From Ditylenchus dipsaci (Eukaryota; Nematoda; Chromadorea; Rhabditida; Anguinidae), in NCBI GenBank assembly GCA_004194705.1, contig SADC01001370.1, forward strand, positions 372,001 to 436,000: a stretch of 64,000 bases of DNA. The letters are read 5' to 3'. Positions 36,141 to 45,845 of the stretch are shown piece after piece. Position 1 is the stretch's first letter, and every line of letters starts with the position of its first letter. The notes under the pieces were generated by a model that saw only the letters and a list, made by a program, of their open reading frames with translations, did no database searches and was not told where the DNA came from. Both the position numbers and the translations under genes were made by a program.

Positions 36141-36690
36141 TTCCTTCTTTTCCTAGGGCTTATGTATATCTGCTCTCTTTACAGCATATAGAGGCTCATT
36201 TTGCCACGGCTCAGTTAAAACATAGTAAGACAGCCAGAATATACCAATATATGTTTTTTCTGACGTTCTGCCATAAAGTGGCCTCTTTTATTCTCTTCCC
36301 CTCCTATACAGCCCTAATCCCTTTAAATTCAAAAGGCGCGAATTCAAATTTTTCAAATTTTGACTAAAATCCATGATACTCCCCTGTGGTTTGAAAAAAA
36401 TTTTTTTCACTTTACCGGAAACGATTGGTAAATTCGCGCCTAACTCGGGTCGAGAAACACGAATATGGAATATCGGTTTTTCAAAATTGTCATCAAAAGT
36501 GGGTCAGCCGTGGGGGGGGGGTCAAGTAAAGTGTTACCAATTTAACTAATGTAAAATTTTGATTCGAGCTGATTTAAATATTCTCATATATATACTTAAA
36601 AAAATACATACATTTTCACTGATATATTCTCAAACTCGAAGAGAGCTTATCATAGAAACACAATTATGGTATGGATAACTAGATTACATA

Positions 36691-36940
36691 CCGTATTTCC
36701 TCTAATAGGCTCACCGGTGCGCTTATTTTTCAATCTCCCGAAAATTGGAAAAATTTGGAATTCGATCTCGAGATTTTTGGTGAAGATGAAAAATCTAAAA
36801 GTGGAACCGGTAGAGCTCGTGGGCGTTAGAAAATGCAATAAACAGCTTTGCAAAATATTGACTCTGCACCGAGATCCAGACCCTCAAAGTTGAGGGGTGC
36901 GCTTATTAGAGCGGGTGCTCCTATTAGAGGAAATACGGTA
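36691..36940. mobile_element. 'ACCGTATTTCCTCTAATAGG' MITE
   Basis: Ends ACCGTATTTCCTCTAATAG and the inverse CTATTAGAGGAAATACGGT. The inside has GTGCGCTTATT words in both orientations. Family shared with 10676-10936 and 44683-44936. Confidence 0.75.
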
Positions 36941-37092
36941 AGCATAATAATTCAGCCCGAATCATTGAATGGAATGACATAATGATGGTTCATGGTGTCT
37001 ATTGGGTTGGTCCATAAATTCGCGGGTGTTTATACACAACTCGCAAGGTTTGTGCTTAGGTTTCATAAGTTTTTACTGATAGAAGCCATTAA

Positions 37093-37323
37093 AGGGGCAT
37101 GCCCACGCTAATAAGAGGTGGTGCCCGGGAATTCAAATTTTTTCCGAATAATGAACTTCTGTACGTATTTTTCAACTTGGTTTCTAACAAAACAAGGCCT
37201 AGAATCCAATTTTAGGTATGGTTTTGTTAGAAACTAAGTTGAAAAATCCGTACAGAAGTTCAATGATTAGGAAAATTTTTTGAATTCCCGGGGACCACCT
37301 CTTATTAGCGTGGGCATGCCCCT
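37093..37323. mobile_element. TTAA-flanked palindromic MITE, AGGGGCATGCCCACGC ends
   Basis: 231 bp. Arms AGGGGCATGCCCACGC and CTAATAAGAGGTGG are inverted at the right, with GGAATTCAAATT inside, and TTAA lies on both sides. Its ends and the CCCGGGAATTCAAAT block are shared with the large palindrome at 39005-41971, so both belong to one TTAA-targeting family. Confidence 0.8.
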
Positions 37324-37594
37324 TTAAGGGGGGGGACTTCTACGGCTACTTTTTGACATTGACTGCTACTTCACTTCACATACATTTTTTTAACATATTT
37401 TGTTTTCTCATCTCAGATGTTTTGTAGCTGAGATTCTCCTCTTTCGATTGAGTGGTCAAATAGCCCTATTCAAAATAATTTTCGAGAAAATCACAACAAT
37501 ATAAGGTGAAACTCCACTAAAGACACCTAGGTAAAAAACCACTGTTTTTAGTGTGATTTTGTTTTGATTATTTCAAAAAATTAAATTCAAAAAA

Positions 37595-37800
37595 TGCAAT
37601 ATCTTCGATTGCACTCTTTGCGATGGTATTCTCTTCGATGGTTGTCTCTTCGATGATATCCTTTTCGATGACATTCTCTTCGGTGATATTCTCTTCAATG
37701 GTTTTCTTTCCAGAGGTATTCTCTTCGACTGCATTCTCTGCGATGGTATTGTCTTCGGTGGTATTCTCTTCGATGGCTGTCTCGTAGTTGTAGTTGAGGT
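37595..37800. repeat. Minisatellite, unit about 15 bp (TTCTCTTCGATGGT)
   Basis: About a dozen imperfect copies of a unit with core TTCTCTTCGATGG. The minus strand is open and would read as repeats of EENTIEE. No splice sites or homology support a gene. From 37801 to 38620 I see AT-rich sequence only. Confidence 0.65.
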
Positions 37801-38624
37801 TTATGGCTACCAATGAGCTATTGACTGCGTGAATGCTGCTTCGAAAAATTCAGATAAAATTTGAATCTAATCTAAAATATGAATCCTAGCTCCAATTCGA
37901 GTGCGAATGCTTGGGCGGAGTTTTTCTTTTTTAACTTTATTTTCAACAACATTTATCTTTATCAATAGCTCATCTTGTAGCTTTGAATCTTAGCTACAAG
38001 ATGGCACCAAAAGAATGATTTTTGACAAATTTGAAAAAAAGTTATGGCCATTTCCATGTGACAAATCGGATTTAGGATCCGCAAACAGCCTCCTCATTGT
38101 GTGTGCGCCTTTAGAAAGCTTTATGAATGGTAAGATTAGGCGGATGCGATGGAGTAAAAATGATAGAATTAAAGGGGAGCAGCTTATGTAGAAAGAATGT
38201 AAGAATTGAAGTGTAGCAAGAAGCATCGAAAAAATTCCGACAAAGGTTGAAAGTGTTCGGCTAATAACCGAGAGGAAATAGACAATAAAAGATGGGAAAA
38301 CAGTGAATATTATGAGTGTCATCAATGAGTTTTATGTGCGATTAAAGTTTGATAATGGAAAATAGGTTTCTAACCAATAAATGTTGCTATTATGTCACAA
38401 ATTATCGAATGTAGTACACAAGCTCTTGATATACACGAAAATACACAAAAACAGTCGTATTTTATATCTGATGCGAAAATATTCTTCTCAAAAATTTCGG
38501 TTAAATGGAGTGGTATAAACACCTAAAATATATTCACTGTTTTTTGAAGCTCAAAGAAATGCTCTTACAAAGAATTGCTCATTGCTCTTACAACTTTACC
38601 GGGTAAAATTTTGGACAAAGCTTT

Positions 38625-38810
38625 TTCCTGGAGCAAAAAGACTTTTTTTGGGTCAAATTTTAGCTGGAGCAAAAGTCTTTTATATGGCGCAAAAAGATTT
38701 TTATTTGGCGCAAAAAGACTTTTTTTGGGTCAAATATTTTTGGTTCAAAAAGACTTTTTTGGGTCAAAAAAGACTTTTTTTGGAGCAAATTGGCTTTTTT
38801 TGGTTGCAAA
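38625..38810. repeat. Tandem repeat, unit about 28 bp (GGCGCAAAAAGACTTTTTTT)
   Basis: Seven or so degenerate copies of GCAAAAAGACTTTTTTTGGG. Two overlapping frames are open because of the repeat. Not a gene. Confidence 0.65.
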
Positions 38811-39350
38811 GTTTTTTAGTTGTAATTATGCATTCCCTTTCATTTTTTCATTTAAATTCATCTATATTAAATTTGTTCCGTTCGCAAGTATTAACAACGT
38901 TTCAAAAAATGACACAATTTTTTCTTTGAAGAATTTTTAATTGAATTGTCATTAATACCTCAATGATACCTTATCTGAAAGCTCGTATATTTGCGCTTTC
39001 TTAAAGGAGCATGTTCACGCAGTCAAATTCAAATGTTGATATTTGAATTCCCGGGGACCAATCCTACAAGTGGAATTATGACACGAAATGTTTTTTTCAA
39101 ATAAATATTTTTGCTATTGAAGCAAATTTTTTTCTTTGACCTGTATTTTAGGACCCAAGTCGATTGCTTTTGGTTCAGACTTTACCACCTGAGCCGGTTT
39201 TATGTATTAGTTTCAGGTATTTCGATTGCATTGTGGATGTTGGTAGGGAAAACAATCGCATTGCTTCGCTAATAAGTGCCCCACACTTTCATTAGATAAG
39301 TTTTTCTGGCCAATTCGCCGTCTATTTCTTTTCTCTTGGATGTCTTTTTC

Positions 39351-39840
39351 AGGTTGTCGGAAAGAAGAATTAGGATGATCAAGGGTGTCGAGCAGTCGAG
39401 AGTCCAAATCTATTCTTTCAGAGACGTCTACTTTCGCAATGTCAATATCATCAAGAAGTCGAAGTTGGGAAGGGGCAAGCTGCTGGAACTGGTAAGACTG
39501 CTAAGTTCATTACTTCCAGATATGATGAGATCACATAGCGTCCATATGCCTGTTTGCGTTAGTGTCTAGTGTCTCAATGGGCTCCAAATTTTTTAGATAA
39601 GTTGTTAAGATAATTCGCCGTCCATTTCTTTTCTCTTGTTTTTCCTTTTTAGGTTATCGTCAAGGACAATAATGCTGATCGTGTGAGAACTAGTGGTGCT
39701 GTCTACTTGGTTGCTATAATTGAGTATTTCTCTCCTAAGGTCTTCTCTGTCATACAAAAATGACTAGTGATTTTCAGGTCTTCGATTTGGGTCCATCTTG
39801 AAAACAAGATGGCTGCCGGTAATAACGAACCTTAGTAAGA
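39351..39840 (+). pseudogene. Histone H2A-like fragment, left arm
   Basis: Two exons, about 39355-39490 and 39654-39758, with acceptor and donor signals (TTTTTCAG, GGTAAGAC, TTTTTAG), and perhaps a third starting at 39779. Across the splice it reads KLGRGKLLEL then VIVKDNNADRVRTSGAVYL and VAIIEY. This follows the H2A fold block in order (-F-VGRI-R-LL-KGNYA-RV-AG-A-VYLAA-LEYL). The preceding residues (KKSKLG) and all C-terminal H2A motifs are different or missing, so it is divergent and incomplete. Homology is inferred from one block only. Confidence 0.45.
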
Positions 39841-41169
39841 ACGCTTTGCTGAGTCTTGTCTGTATTTCTTGACTCTATTTTATTGGCGCGAATTGAAAGC
39901 ACCCCTCAGAATATGTATCCCTACCCCTAAAATTCAAATTTTGTACGAAATGTGTGAAACACCCCCCCCACCCTCCAATTAAAAATTCACCCCTCAAATT
40001 CAATTTTTTACCCTTAAATTTGTTATTACCTTTACGGAATACATAAATCTAAATAGTGAACACGGTTATTGCAATAGTTTGCAGTTTTACCGGTATTTCA
40101 TCTTTTGTGTGTCTCTATGGGGCATTTTTTACCTTGTGTTTAGCCTTTTATTTTATGAAGCTAGAATATTTTAGTGACTCCAAGAACCGTATGATGGACG
40201 CACTGGTTGACCCTTTTACGGTTCTTTTAGGTTCGCGCTCGTCATGTAAATTTATTTTTTTCACGCAATTACCACTACAACTGCATACAGCTTGACAAAG
40301 TCGTCAATAGACTGTCAAGTCAGAATTTTTCGTATGTTGAAACTACTGACTTTGCCAGCTGTATGTGGCCGAGGTGTCACTCTCTATGTGCCTTCCTGCT
40401 CTATACCCATGACAGTATGGCTAGGCCTGTGTAACATAACTGTCAGAGCAGGTTAACTTCCATATAAGAGGCTGCCTAGCGAGAGTTGTCTTATCTGATG
40501 TTCACGTCATTTATTTTTAGGTCTTATCGTGAATGAGCAGCTACTTCGGAGTTTATTATGTTGCCCCTAATGTTACCCTTGATATCCGGTCTGATTTTTT
40601 TTAAGCTGGAATATATCATTTCGAGAAGACCTAGAGATTACCCTTGAGATTCACGATAAGACCTAAAAATAAATGACGTGAACATCAGATAAGACAACTC
40701 TCGCTAGGCAGCCTCTTATATGGAAGTTAACCTGCTCTGACAGTTATGTTACACAGGCCTAGCCATACTGTCATGGGTATAGAGCAGGAAGGCACATAGA
40801 GAGTGACACCTCGGCCACATACAGCTGGCAAAGTCAGTATTTCAACATACGAAAAATTCTGACTTGACAGTCTATTGACGATTTTGTCAAGCTGTATGCA
40901 GTTGTAGTGGTAATTGCGTGAAAAAAATAAATTTACATGACGAGCGAACCTAAAAGAACCGTAAAGGGTCTGAAAACCGAAAAAGCTAAGTCAACCAGTG
41001 TGTGCACCATACGGTTCTTGGACATCACTGAAATATTCTAGCTTCTGGAGTGTAGCTTCTAAACTGCGTCTTTCATAATTACCTGAAAAAACAAGAAATA
41101 ACCGTATTATAAAAGGCTTAAGCGCAAGGTAAAAAGGCCCCATAGAAAGGAAGCTGAGGAATAGACAAT

Positions 41170-41640
41170 GTTGTTATATCTTGTTCTCTAAATCCATCCA
41201 AATCAAAGACCTTTTTCCATTAACAGGGAAGATCGCAGTAGATATGGCTCAATTACACCAACCAAGTAGACAGCACGACCAGAGCGCATACGATCAGCAT
41301 AATTGCCCTTGCAGATAACCTGAAAAGGACGACAAGAGAAAGAAATGGACTGCAAATTACCTAAACAACTTATCTAATAGAAGTTTGAAAGCACGTTAAG
41401 ACACTAGACACCAGCGCAAACAGGCATATGAACGGTAAGTGACCTCGTCATTTCTGCAAGAAAAAGCCTCAGCAGTCCACCATTTTGAGCAGCTTGCCCG
41501 CTTCGAACTTTGGCTTCTTGATGATCTCGACCTCAAAATATAGACGTCTTGGGGATAATGGATTTGGAAACACGACTTCTCGACGCTTTTGATAATCCAA
41601 AATTCCCTGAACATTACCTGAAAAAGAGCGAAGAGAAAAA
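41170..41640 (-). pseudogene. Histone H2A-like fragment, right arm
   Basis: Mirror copy of the left-arm sequence. Exon pieces are about 41621-41487 and 41320-41216. Here the H2A-like block is better preserved: KFEAGKLLKM then VICKGNYADRMRSGRAVYL and VGVIE. KGNYADR and AVYL are the strongest points of resemblance to H2A. Splice signals are in the same places. The two arms differ at many codons, so each has evolved for some time within the palindrome. Confidence 0.5.
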
Positions 41641-42621
41641 AGAAATACGGCAAATGGGAGAGAAAAACTTATCTGATAATAAGTTAGAGCTCTAGAGCTC
41701 TTATCTAATAGCAATTTGAAGCACTTTTAGCAGAACAACGAGATGCCTTACCTATTCACCTGAAACTAATACATAAAGCCGGCTCAGGAGGTACACTCTA
41801 CACCAAAGCAATCCACTTGGGTCCTAAAATACAGGTCAAAGAAAAAAATTTGCTTCAATAGCAAAAAATATTTATTTGAAAAAAACATTTCGTGTCATAA
41901 TTCCACTTGTAGGATTGGTCCCCGGGAATTCAAATATCAACATTTGAATTTGACTGCGTGAACATGCTCCTTTAAGTTATGAATAATTAAATTTGATAAT
42001 AGAAATTGATGAGACATGCCTTCATGAAGTTGCATACGTAAAAATGGTGACTTGGTTGGTTTGTAGGGTCAGCTGACCGCAAATAATGATTTTTTCGTAT
42101 ATCATGCTAACGATTGATTTATCAAAATCAATCGTTAGCAATAACTCAAAAATTTGTCGATAAAACGTTTTTACTATTATCAAACCATCTTCACCATGCC
42201 CGAATTAGTGCAGAAAAGTTGTTTTGGAGTCCGAAAACGTGAAAAAATTTAGATCCAAGTGGTCGACCACTTGTTTTAAGGCTTGTTTCCAATGAGCGAT
42301 TTTCCTTTCACTCTCACTCTCACTCTTCATTGGAAACACACAAACCTTTCACTCTCACTCCCACTCTGCCTTTCACTCTCACTTTCACTCTCAGTGTGTA
42401 CCCAATGTGAGAGTGAGAGTGAAAGACAGACTGAGAGTGAGAGTGAATGGCAACTTTTATAAGACTTGAAACTGAAAAAGACTGAGAGTGAGAGTGAGAG
42501 GCAGACTGAGAGTGAATTTTTTCAATTTTTTTTATTTTATATTTCTCTCTTTGTATCTCCTGGTATGTTTCTTCACATAAACCTACCTAGGCAAGTCAAG
42601 CCTCATTCTATTTTTAGTCTG

Positions 42622-42955
42622 AAGCAACCAAACCAAGTGGTCGACCACTTGGATCAAAATTTTTTTTTACTTTTTTCGCGTTCCGAAACCTGTTTTCTGG
42701 ATCGATTCGGGGACGCTGAAGATGGTTTGACAGTGGTAAAAGGCCGTTTTCTCAGGTATTTTTTGAGTTTTAGGCAATAATTGATTTTGGTAAAATCAAT
42801 TATTGCCTAAAACTCAAAACTTTCTCGATAAAACGTGATTTCACTACTGTCAAACCATCTTCAGCGTGCCCGAATCAGTCCAGAAAACAGGTTTCGGAAC
42901 ATGAAAAACGTAAAAAAAAATTTTTGATCCAAGTGGTCGACCACTTGGGTTTGGT
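42622..42955. repeat. CCAAGTGG hairpin module, copy 3
   Basis: Outer ACCAAGTGGTCGACCACTTG, inner GTTTGACAGTGGTAAAA and a central hairpin of AGGCAATAATTGATTTTGG and its inverse. Confidence 0.75.
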
Positions 42956-43103
42956 TGGTGCATGGATTATCCAGTAGAACTGAGGTTGGATCATAGAAAA
43001 ACAGTTTAAATTTTAAAAGCCCTTTACAAGACAAGAACATCACTACCGGGTACCACTGCACTACCTGAGTCCCCAAACCTGGGTACTACCACCCGGGTAC
43101 AAC

Positions 43104-43400
43104 AAAACCAAGTGGTCGTCCACTTGGATCGAATTTTTTTTTTACGTTTTCCATGTTCCAAAACCTGTTTTTTGGACTAACTCAGGCATGCTGAAGATGG
43201 TTTGACAGTAGCAAAATAACATTTTCTCGGGTATTTTTTGAGTTTTAGCTAATAATTGATTTTGGTAAAATCAATTATTAGCTAAAACTCAAAAAATACC
43301 CGAGAAAATGTTATTTTGCTACTGTCAAACCATCTTCAGCATGCCTGAGTTAGTCCAAAAAACAGGTTTTGGAACATGGAAAACGTGAAAAAAATTTTTG
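43104..43400. repeat. CCAAGTGG hairpin module, copy 4
   Basis: The most symmetrical copy: the inner 200 bp are an almost perfect palindrome around GGTAAAATC. The right outer arm lacks the final GTGGTCGACC, as though cut by a later insertion. Confidence 0.75.
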
Positions 43401-43499
43401 TGTTGTGCGCAACTGTGAAGTGATCGCTTGACCCAAAGTGCTGGTCATGGACGATTTTGAATTGGGAGCCTTCTGGGAAATAATTACGTTATTTTGATA

Positions 43500-43660
43500 G
43501 CTAAAATTAGTCAAAATCGTGACACAAAATACATAGGCACAATTTGAAATTGGCACAAACAGAAGAGGCACAAATTGAATTGGCACAATTTGAAAAGGGC
43601 ACAAACTGCAGGGGCACAAACCAAAAAAGCATAATTTGATTCGACACAATCTCAAATGGC
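43500..43660. repeat. GGCACAAATTG tandem repeat
   Basis: About nine copies of an 18-bp unit with core GGCACAAATTGAA. It encodes nothing recognisable. Confidence 0.6.
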
Positions 43661-44682
43661 ACATCTCTCTCCTTCCCGAAAATTTGTGAGTGAGACTGAA
43701 AAAAGTCTTTGGATACACTGAAAGTGAGAGTGAGAGTCAAAAAAACTCATTGGGTACACTGAAAGTGAGAGTGAGAGTGCAAGTGAGAGTGAAAGTAAGA
43801 CTGAAAGGCAATTTTTTCCTGTTGGGTACACACTGAGAGTGAGAGTGAGAGTGCGAGGCAGACTGAGAGTGAGAGTGAAAGGAAAATCCGCTCATTGGAA
43901 ACAGGGCTTTAGTTGGTTCAGACTAAAAAATTTAAATTCGCGCAAAATTTTCTCAAAACTGACGTTGAAGGTTCGAACCCTGTGGCTGCAAAGAATGCTA
44001 TCTAGGTGTTTAGATACTATTCGGTATGGACCAATTCGGTGTTGATCAATTCGCTTAACGCCCGTTAATGGATATCCACCTGGACCAGGGGTTTCACCCC
44101 TGATTTTGGGGGTCAAGTAGGTGAAATCGGGGATTGGTTTATCAAACGTAATTCACCACACGATTTCACATGCGGTAGCATGGTTTGTTTTTGATTTGGA
44201 ATTTTTAAAATTTTTCAGATTACCCAGGTGGATAACCACCTGACCAGGAGGTACCTACCCTGGATTTTGGGGTTCGGGTGGGTGAAATCGCAGTTTTGGT
44301 CCTATCAAACCTGATTCACCACAAGATTTAACGTCAGAATGAAAAGTTTGAATGTGGTACGTTGACTGTGACTTTTAAAGATACTGGTGAAGAACAGTCC
44401 AAGCAGTCGATAAACTATATACATGTATAAAGACTGAGTGGTGAAATTTTGCATGGCGCCGGCGCCCGTGCACGTATGTATACAGGGTGTCCCACATTCG
44501 CCGCCCCTTTTGTTGGGCTTTTACTTTTCTGTTTTTAAACCATTCAGCTATATTTTTGTTTACTGGAAAAAAGACTTTCTAGGATTTCGTTGACACCTAA
44601 TTTTTTTTTTTTGTTTGAATTTTAATTTTCACTGACTTTTAAAATGTTTTGGTAATTTTTCTTCTTTACCTGAATGGCTGAA

Positions 44683-44936
44683 TACCGTATTCTCTCTATT
44701 AGTTCCACACTCTCTATTAAACCACACCCCCAACTTTGAAGACCTGTATCTCAGCTCAGAGAAAATATTTAACAAAGCTGTTTATTGCATTTTCTTAACT
44801 CCCACGAGCTCTACTGATTCCACTTTTTAGATTTTGGTTGAGCAGCCGAAAATCTCGAGATCGACCCCAAATTTTTCCGATTTTCGGACGATTGAAAATA
44901 ATCCCACATGTGGAACTAATAGAGAAAATATGGTCT
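44683..44936. mobile_element. 'ACCGTATTCTCTCTATTAG' MITE
   Basis: Ends ATACCGTATTCTCTCTATTAG (left, split in two words) and CTAATAGAGAAAATATGG (right) enclose an inverted interior with CCCCAACTTTGAAG-type sequence. Same family as 36691-36940. The rest of 43966-45361 shows no gene; GATAACCACCTG-like words near 44070 and 44230 recur but have no clear ends. Confidence 0.6.
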
Positions 44937-45361
44937 TATTAAGCGAAAAGTGTGGACAGTGATCTGGTTCGGGATGCACAGCGCTCTAACCCAAGTTTAA
45001 AGATAAAAAAAATGACAGGATAATCCCCCCCCCCCATAATTTTTACAGGTACCCCAAAACCATACTTTTTTTGAAAGATGCTGAAATTAGTACGGGTTGT
45101 CTGAGCCTAATGCTAGGGCCCCAAAACCTAAGCCTAAAAATTATTGGGGGTTATATTCTAATAGCGCCGAGTTTTCAGTAAAGATACATGTTTCTTTGCA
45201 TTGCAGCGTTAGTTTACGTTTGATAAAAATTCATCTAAGATTATCCCCACAAGTCGTCTGATGCAAACAACGTGCCTAAGCAAACACGATGTAAATATAA
45301 CAAGAACAATAAAGGATAATTTATATAACAAGAACAATGAAGGGTTTTACCAATTATTATA

Positions 45362-45802
45362 CAGTCGAACCTGGATATAAGGCCACCCCCAAAAGTTCGT
45401 TCCCGGAAACCCTAGGCGGGATCCCGCCTAGGGTTGGACACTTTTTTACCTCGATTTTTGAAAGGTTTCGCCGTTTCGGTTTTCATAGTCTGGTCCCAAA
45501 TATCACAAAAATTCCAATTTTACCGATCGTTTTCACAAACTCAAACGTTTTGCTATTAAAAAAGCAAAACCTGAATATGGGACCTGGACCCCTTTTGAAA
45601 AAAGAGGCCTGATATCCAGGTTTGTTTTTTAAATGGAAAAACATCTTAGTTTTTCAACGATCGGTAAAATCGGAATCCTTGCGATATTTGGGACCAGACT
45701 GTGGAAACAGAAACGGCGAAATCTTTCAAAATCGAGATAAAAAGTGTCGGACCCTAGGCGGGAACGAACTTTTGTGGGTGGCCATATATCCAGGTTCGAC
45801 TG
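45362..45802. mobile_element. MITE with CAGTCGAACCTGGATATAAG ends, TA site
   Basis: 441-bp palindrome, flanked by TA. Arms contain AAAAGTTCGTTCCCG and GACACTTTTTTACC. Similar in ends and length to the element at 21933-22377. It lies just upstream of the first exon of the following gene. Confidence 0.82.
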
Positions 45803-45845
45803 TACTGATGTATTTCGTCTGCTCTATGACTGTTGTGTCATAATT

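Larger units (their letters stand above)
35584..36183. mobile_element. Miniature direct-repeat element with tRNA-like LTRs, GCATA duplication
   Basis: Two near-identical direct repeats, 35584-35731 (148 bp) and 36041-36183 (143 bp), begin GAAAAGTTTAG and end CTCTCTTTACA. They enclose about 310 bp with no coding capacity. The 5-bp word GCATA flanks the whole unit on both sides and interrupts a known repeat copy exactly there. Size, direct repeats and 5-bp duplication resemble a terminal-repeat retrotransposon in miniature (TRIM). I see no convincing primer-binding site. Each repeat contains a tRNA-like sequence on the minus strand. Confidence 0.6.
35036..36535. mobile_element. Palindromic element with TTTACTTGACACCCCC ends
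   Basis: Left arm 35036-35290 and right arm 36270-36535 are inverted copies; both contain AATTTACCAATCGTTTCCGG or its inverse and GGGCTGTATAGG or its inverse. Inside lie copy 3 of the CTTACCTTAGAC family (35400-35580) and a small direct-repeat element (35584-36183). Fragments of the same arms also occur at 28380-28620. Confidence 0.75.
39005..41971. mobile_element. 3-kb TTAA-flanked palindrome with gene-like arms
   Basis: Ends AGGAGCATGTTCACGC and its inverse are flanked by TTAA. The arms pair along nearly the full length. The outer 400 bp diverge moderately, whereas the inner arms (about 40060-40560 against 40640-41040) are almost identical. Each arm carries a spliced-looking, histone-H2A-like sequence reading from the outside in. 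The terminal motifs match the MITE at 37093-37323. No transposase is visible, so it would be non-autonomous. Confidence 0.8.
42040..43965. mobile_element. Foldback-type region with CACTCTCACTCTC arms and hairpin modules
   Basis: GTTTCCAATGAGCGATTTTC with CACTCTCACTCTCACTC arrays at 42287-42500 is mirrored by GAGTGAGAGTGAGAG arrays ending in the inverse at 43690-43905. Between them are two CCAAGTGG hairpins (42622-42955 and 43104-43400) and a spacer with GTAGAACTGAGGTTGG and ACCGGGTACCAC-like words. Outside lie a partial hairpin (42085-42275) and GGTTCAGACTAAAAAATTTA, which match the inner arms of the element at 7917-9157. I could not fix one target duplication, so this may be two nested elements. 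Confidence 0.6.

Noticed and set aside
37568..37813. Coding gene with EENTIEE repeats on the minus strand
   Set aside because: The open frame follows directly from a 15-bp minisatellite; no splice or homology support.
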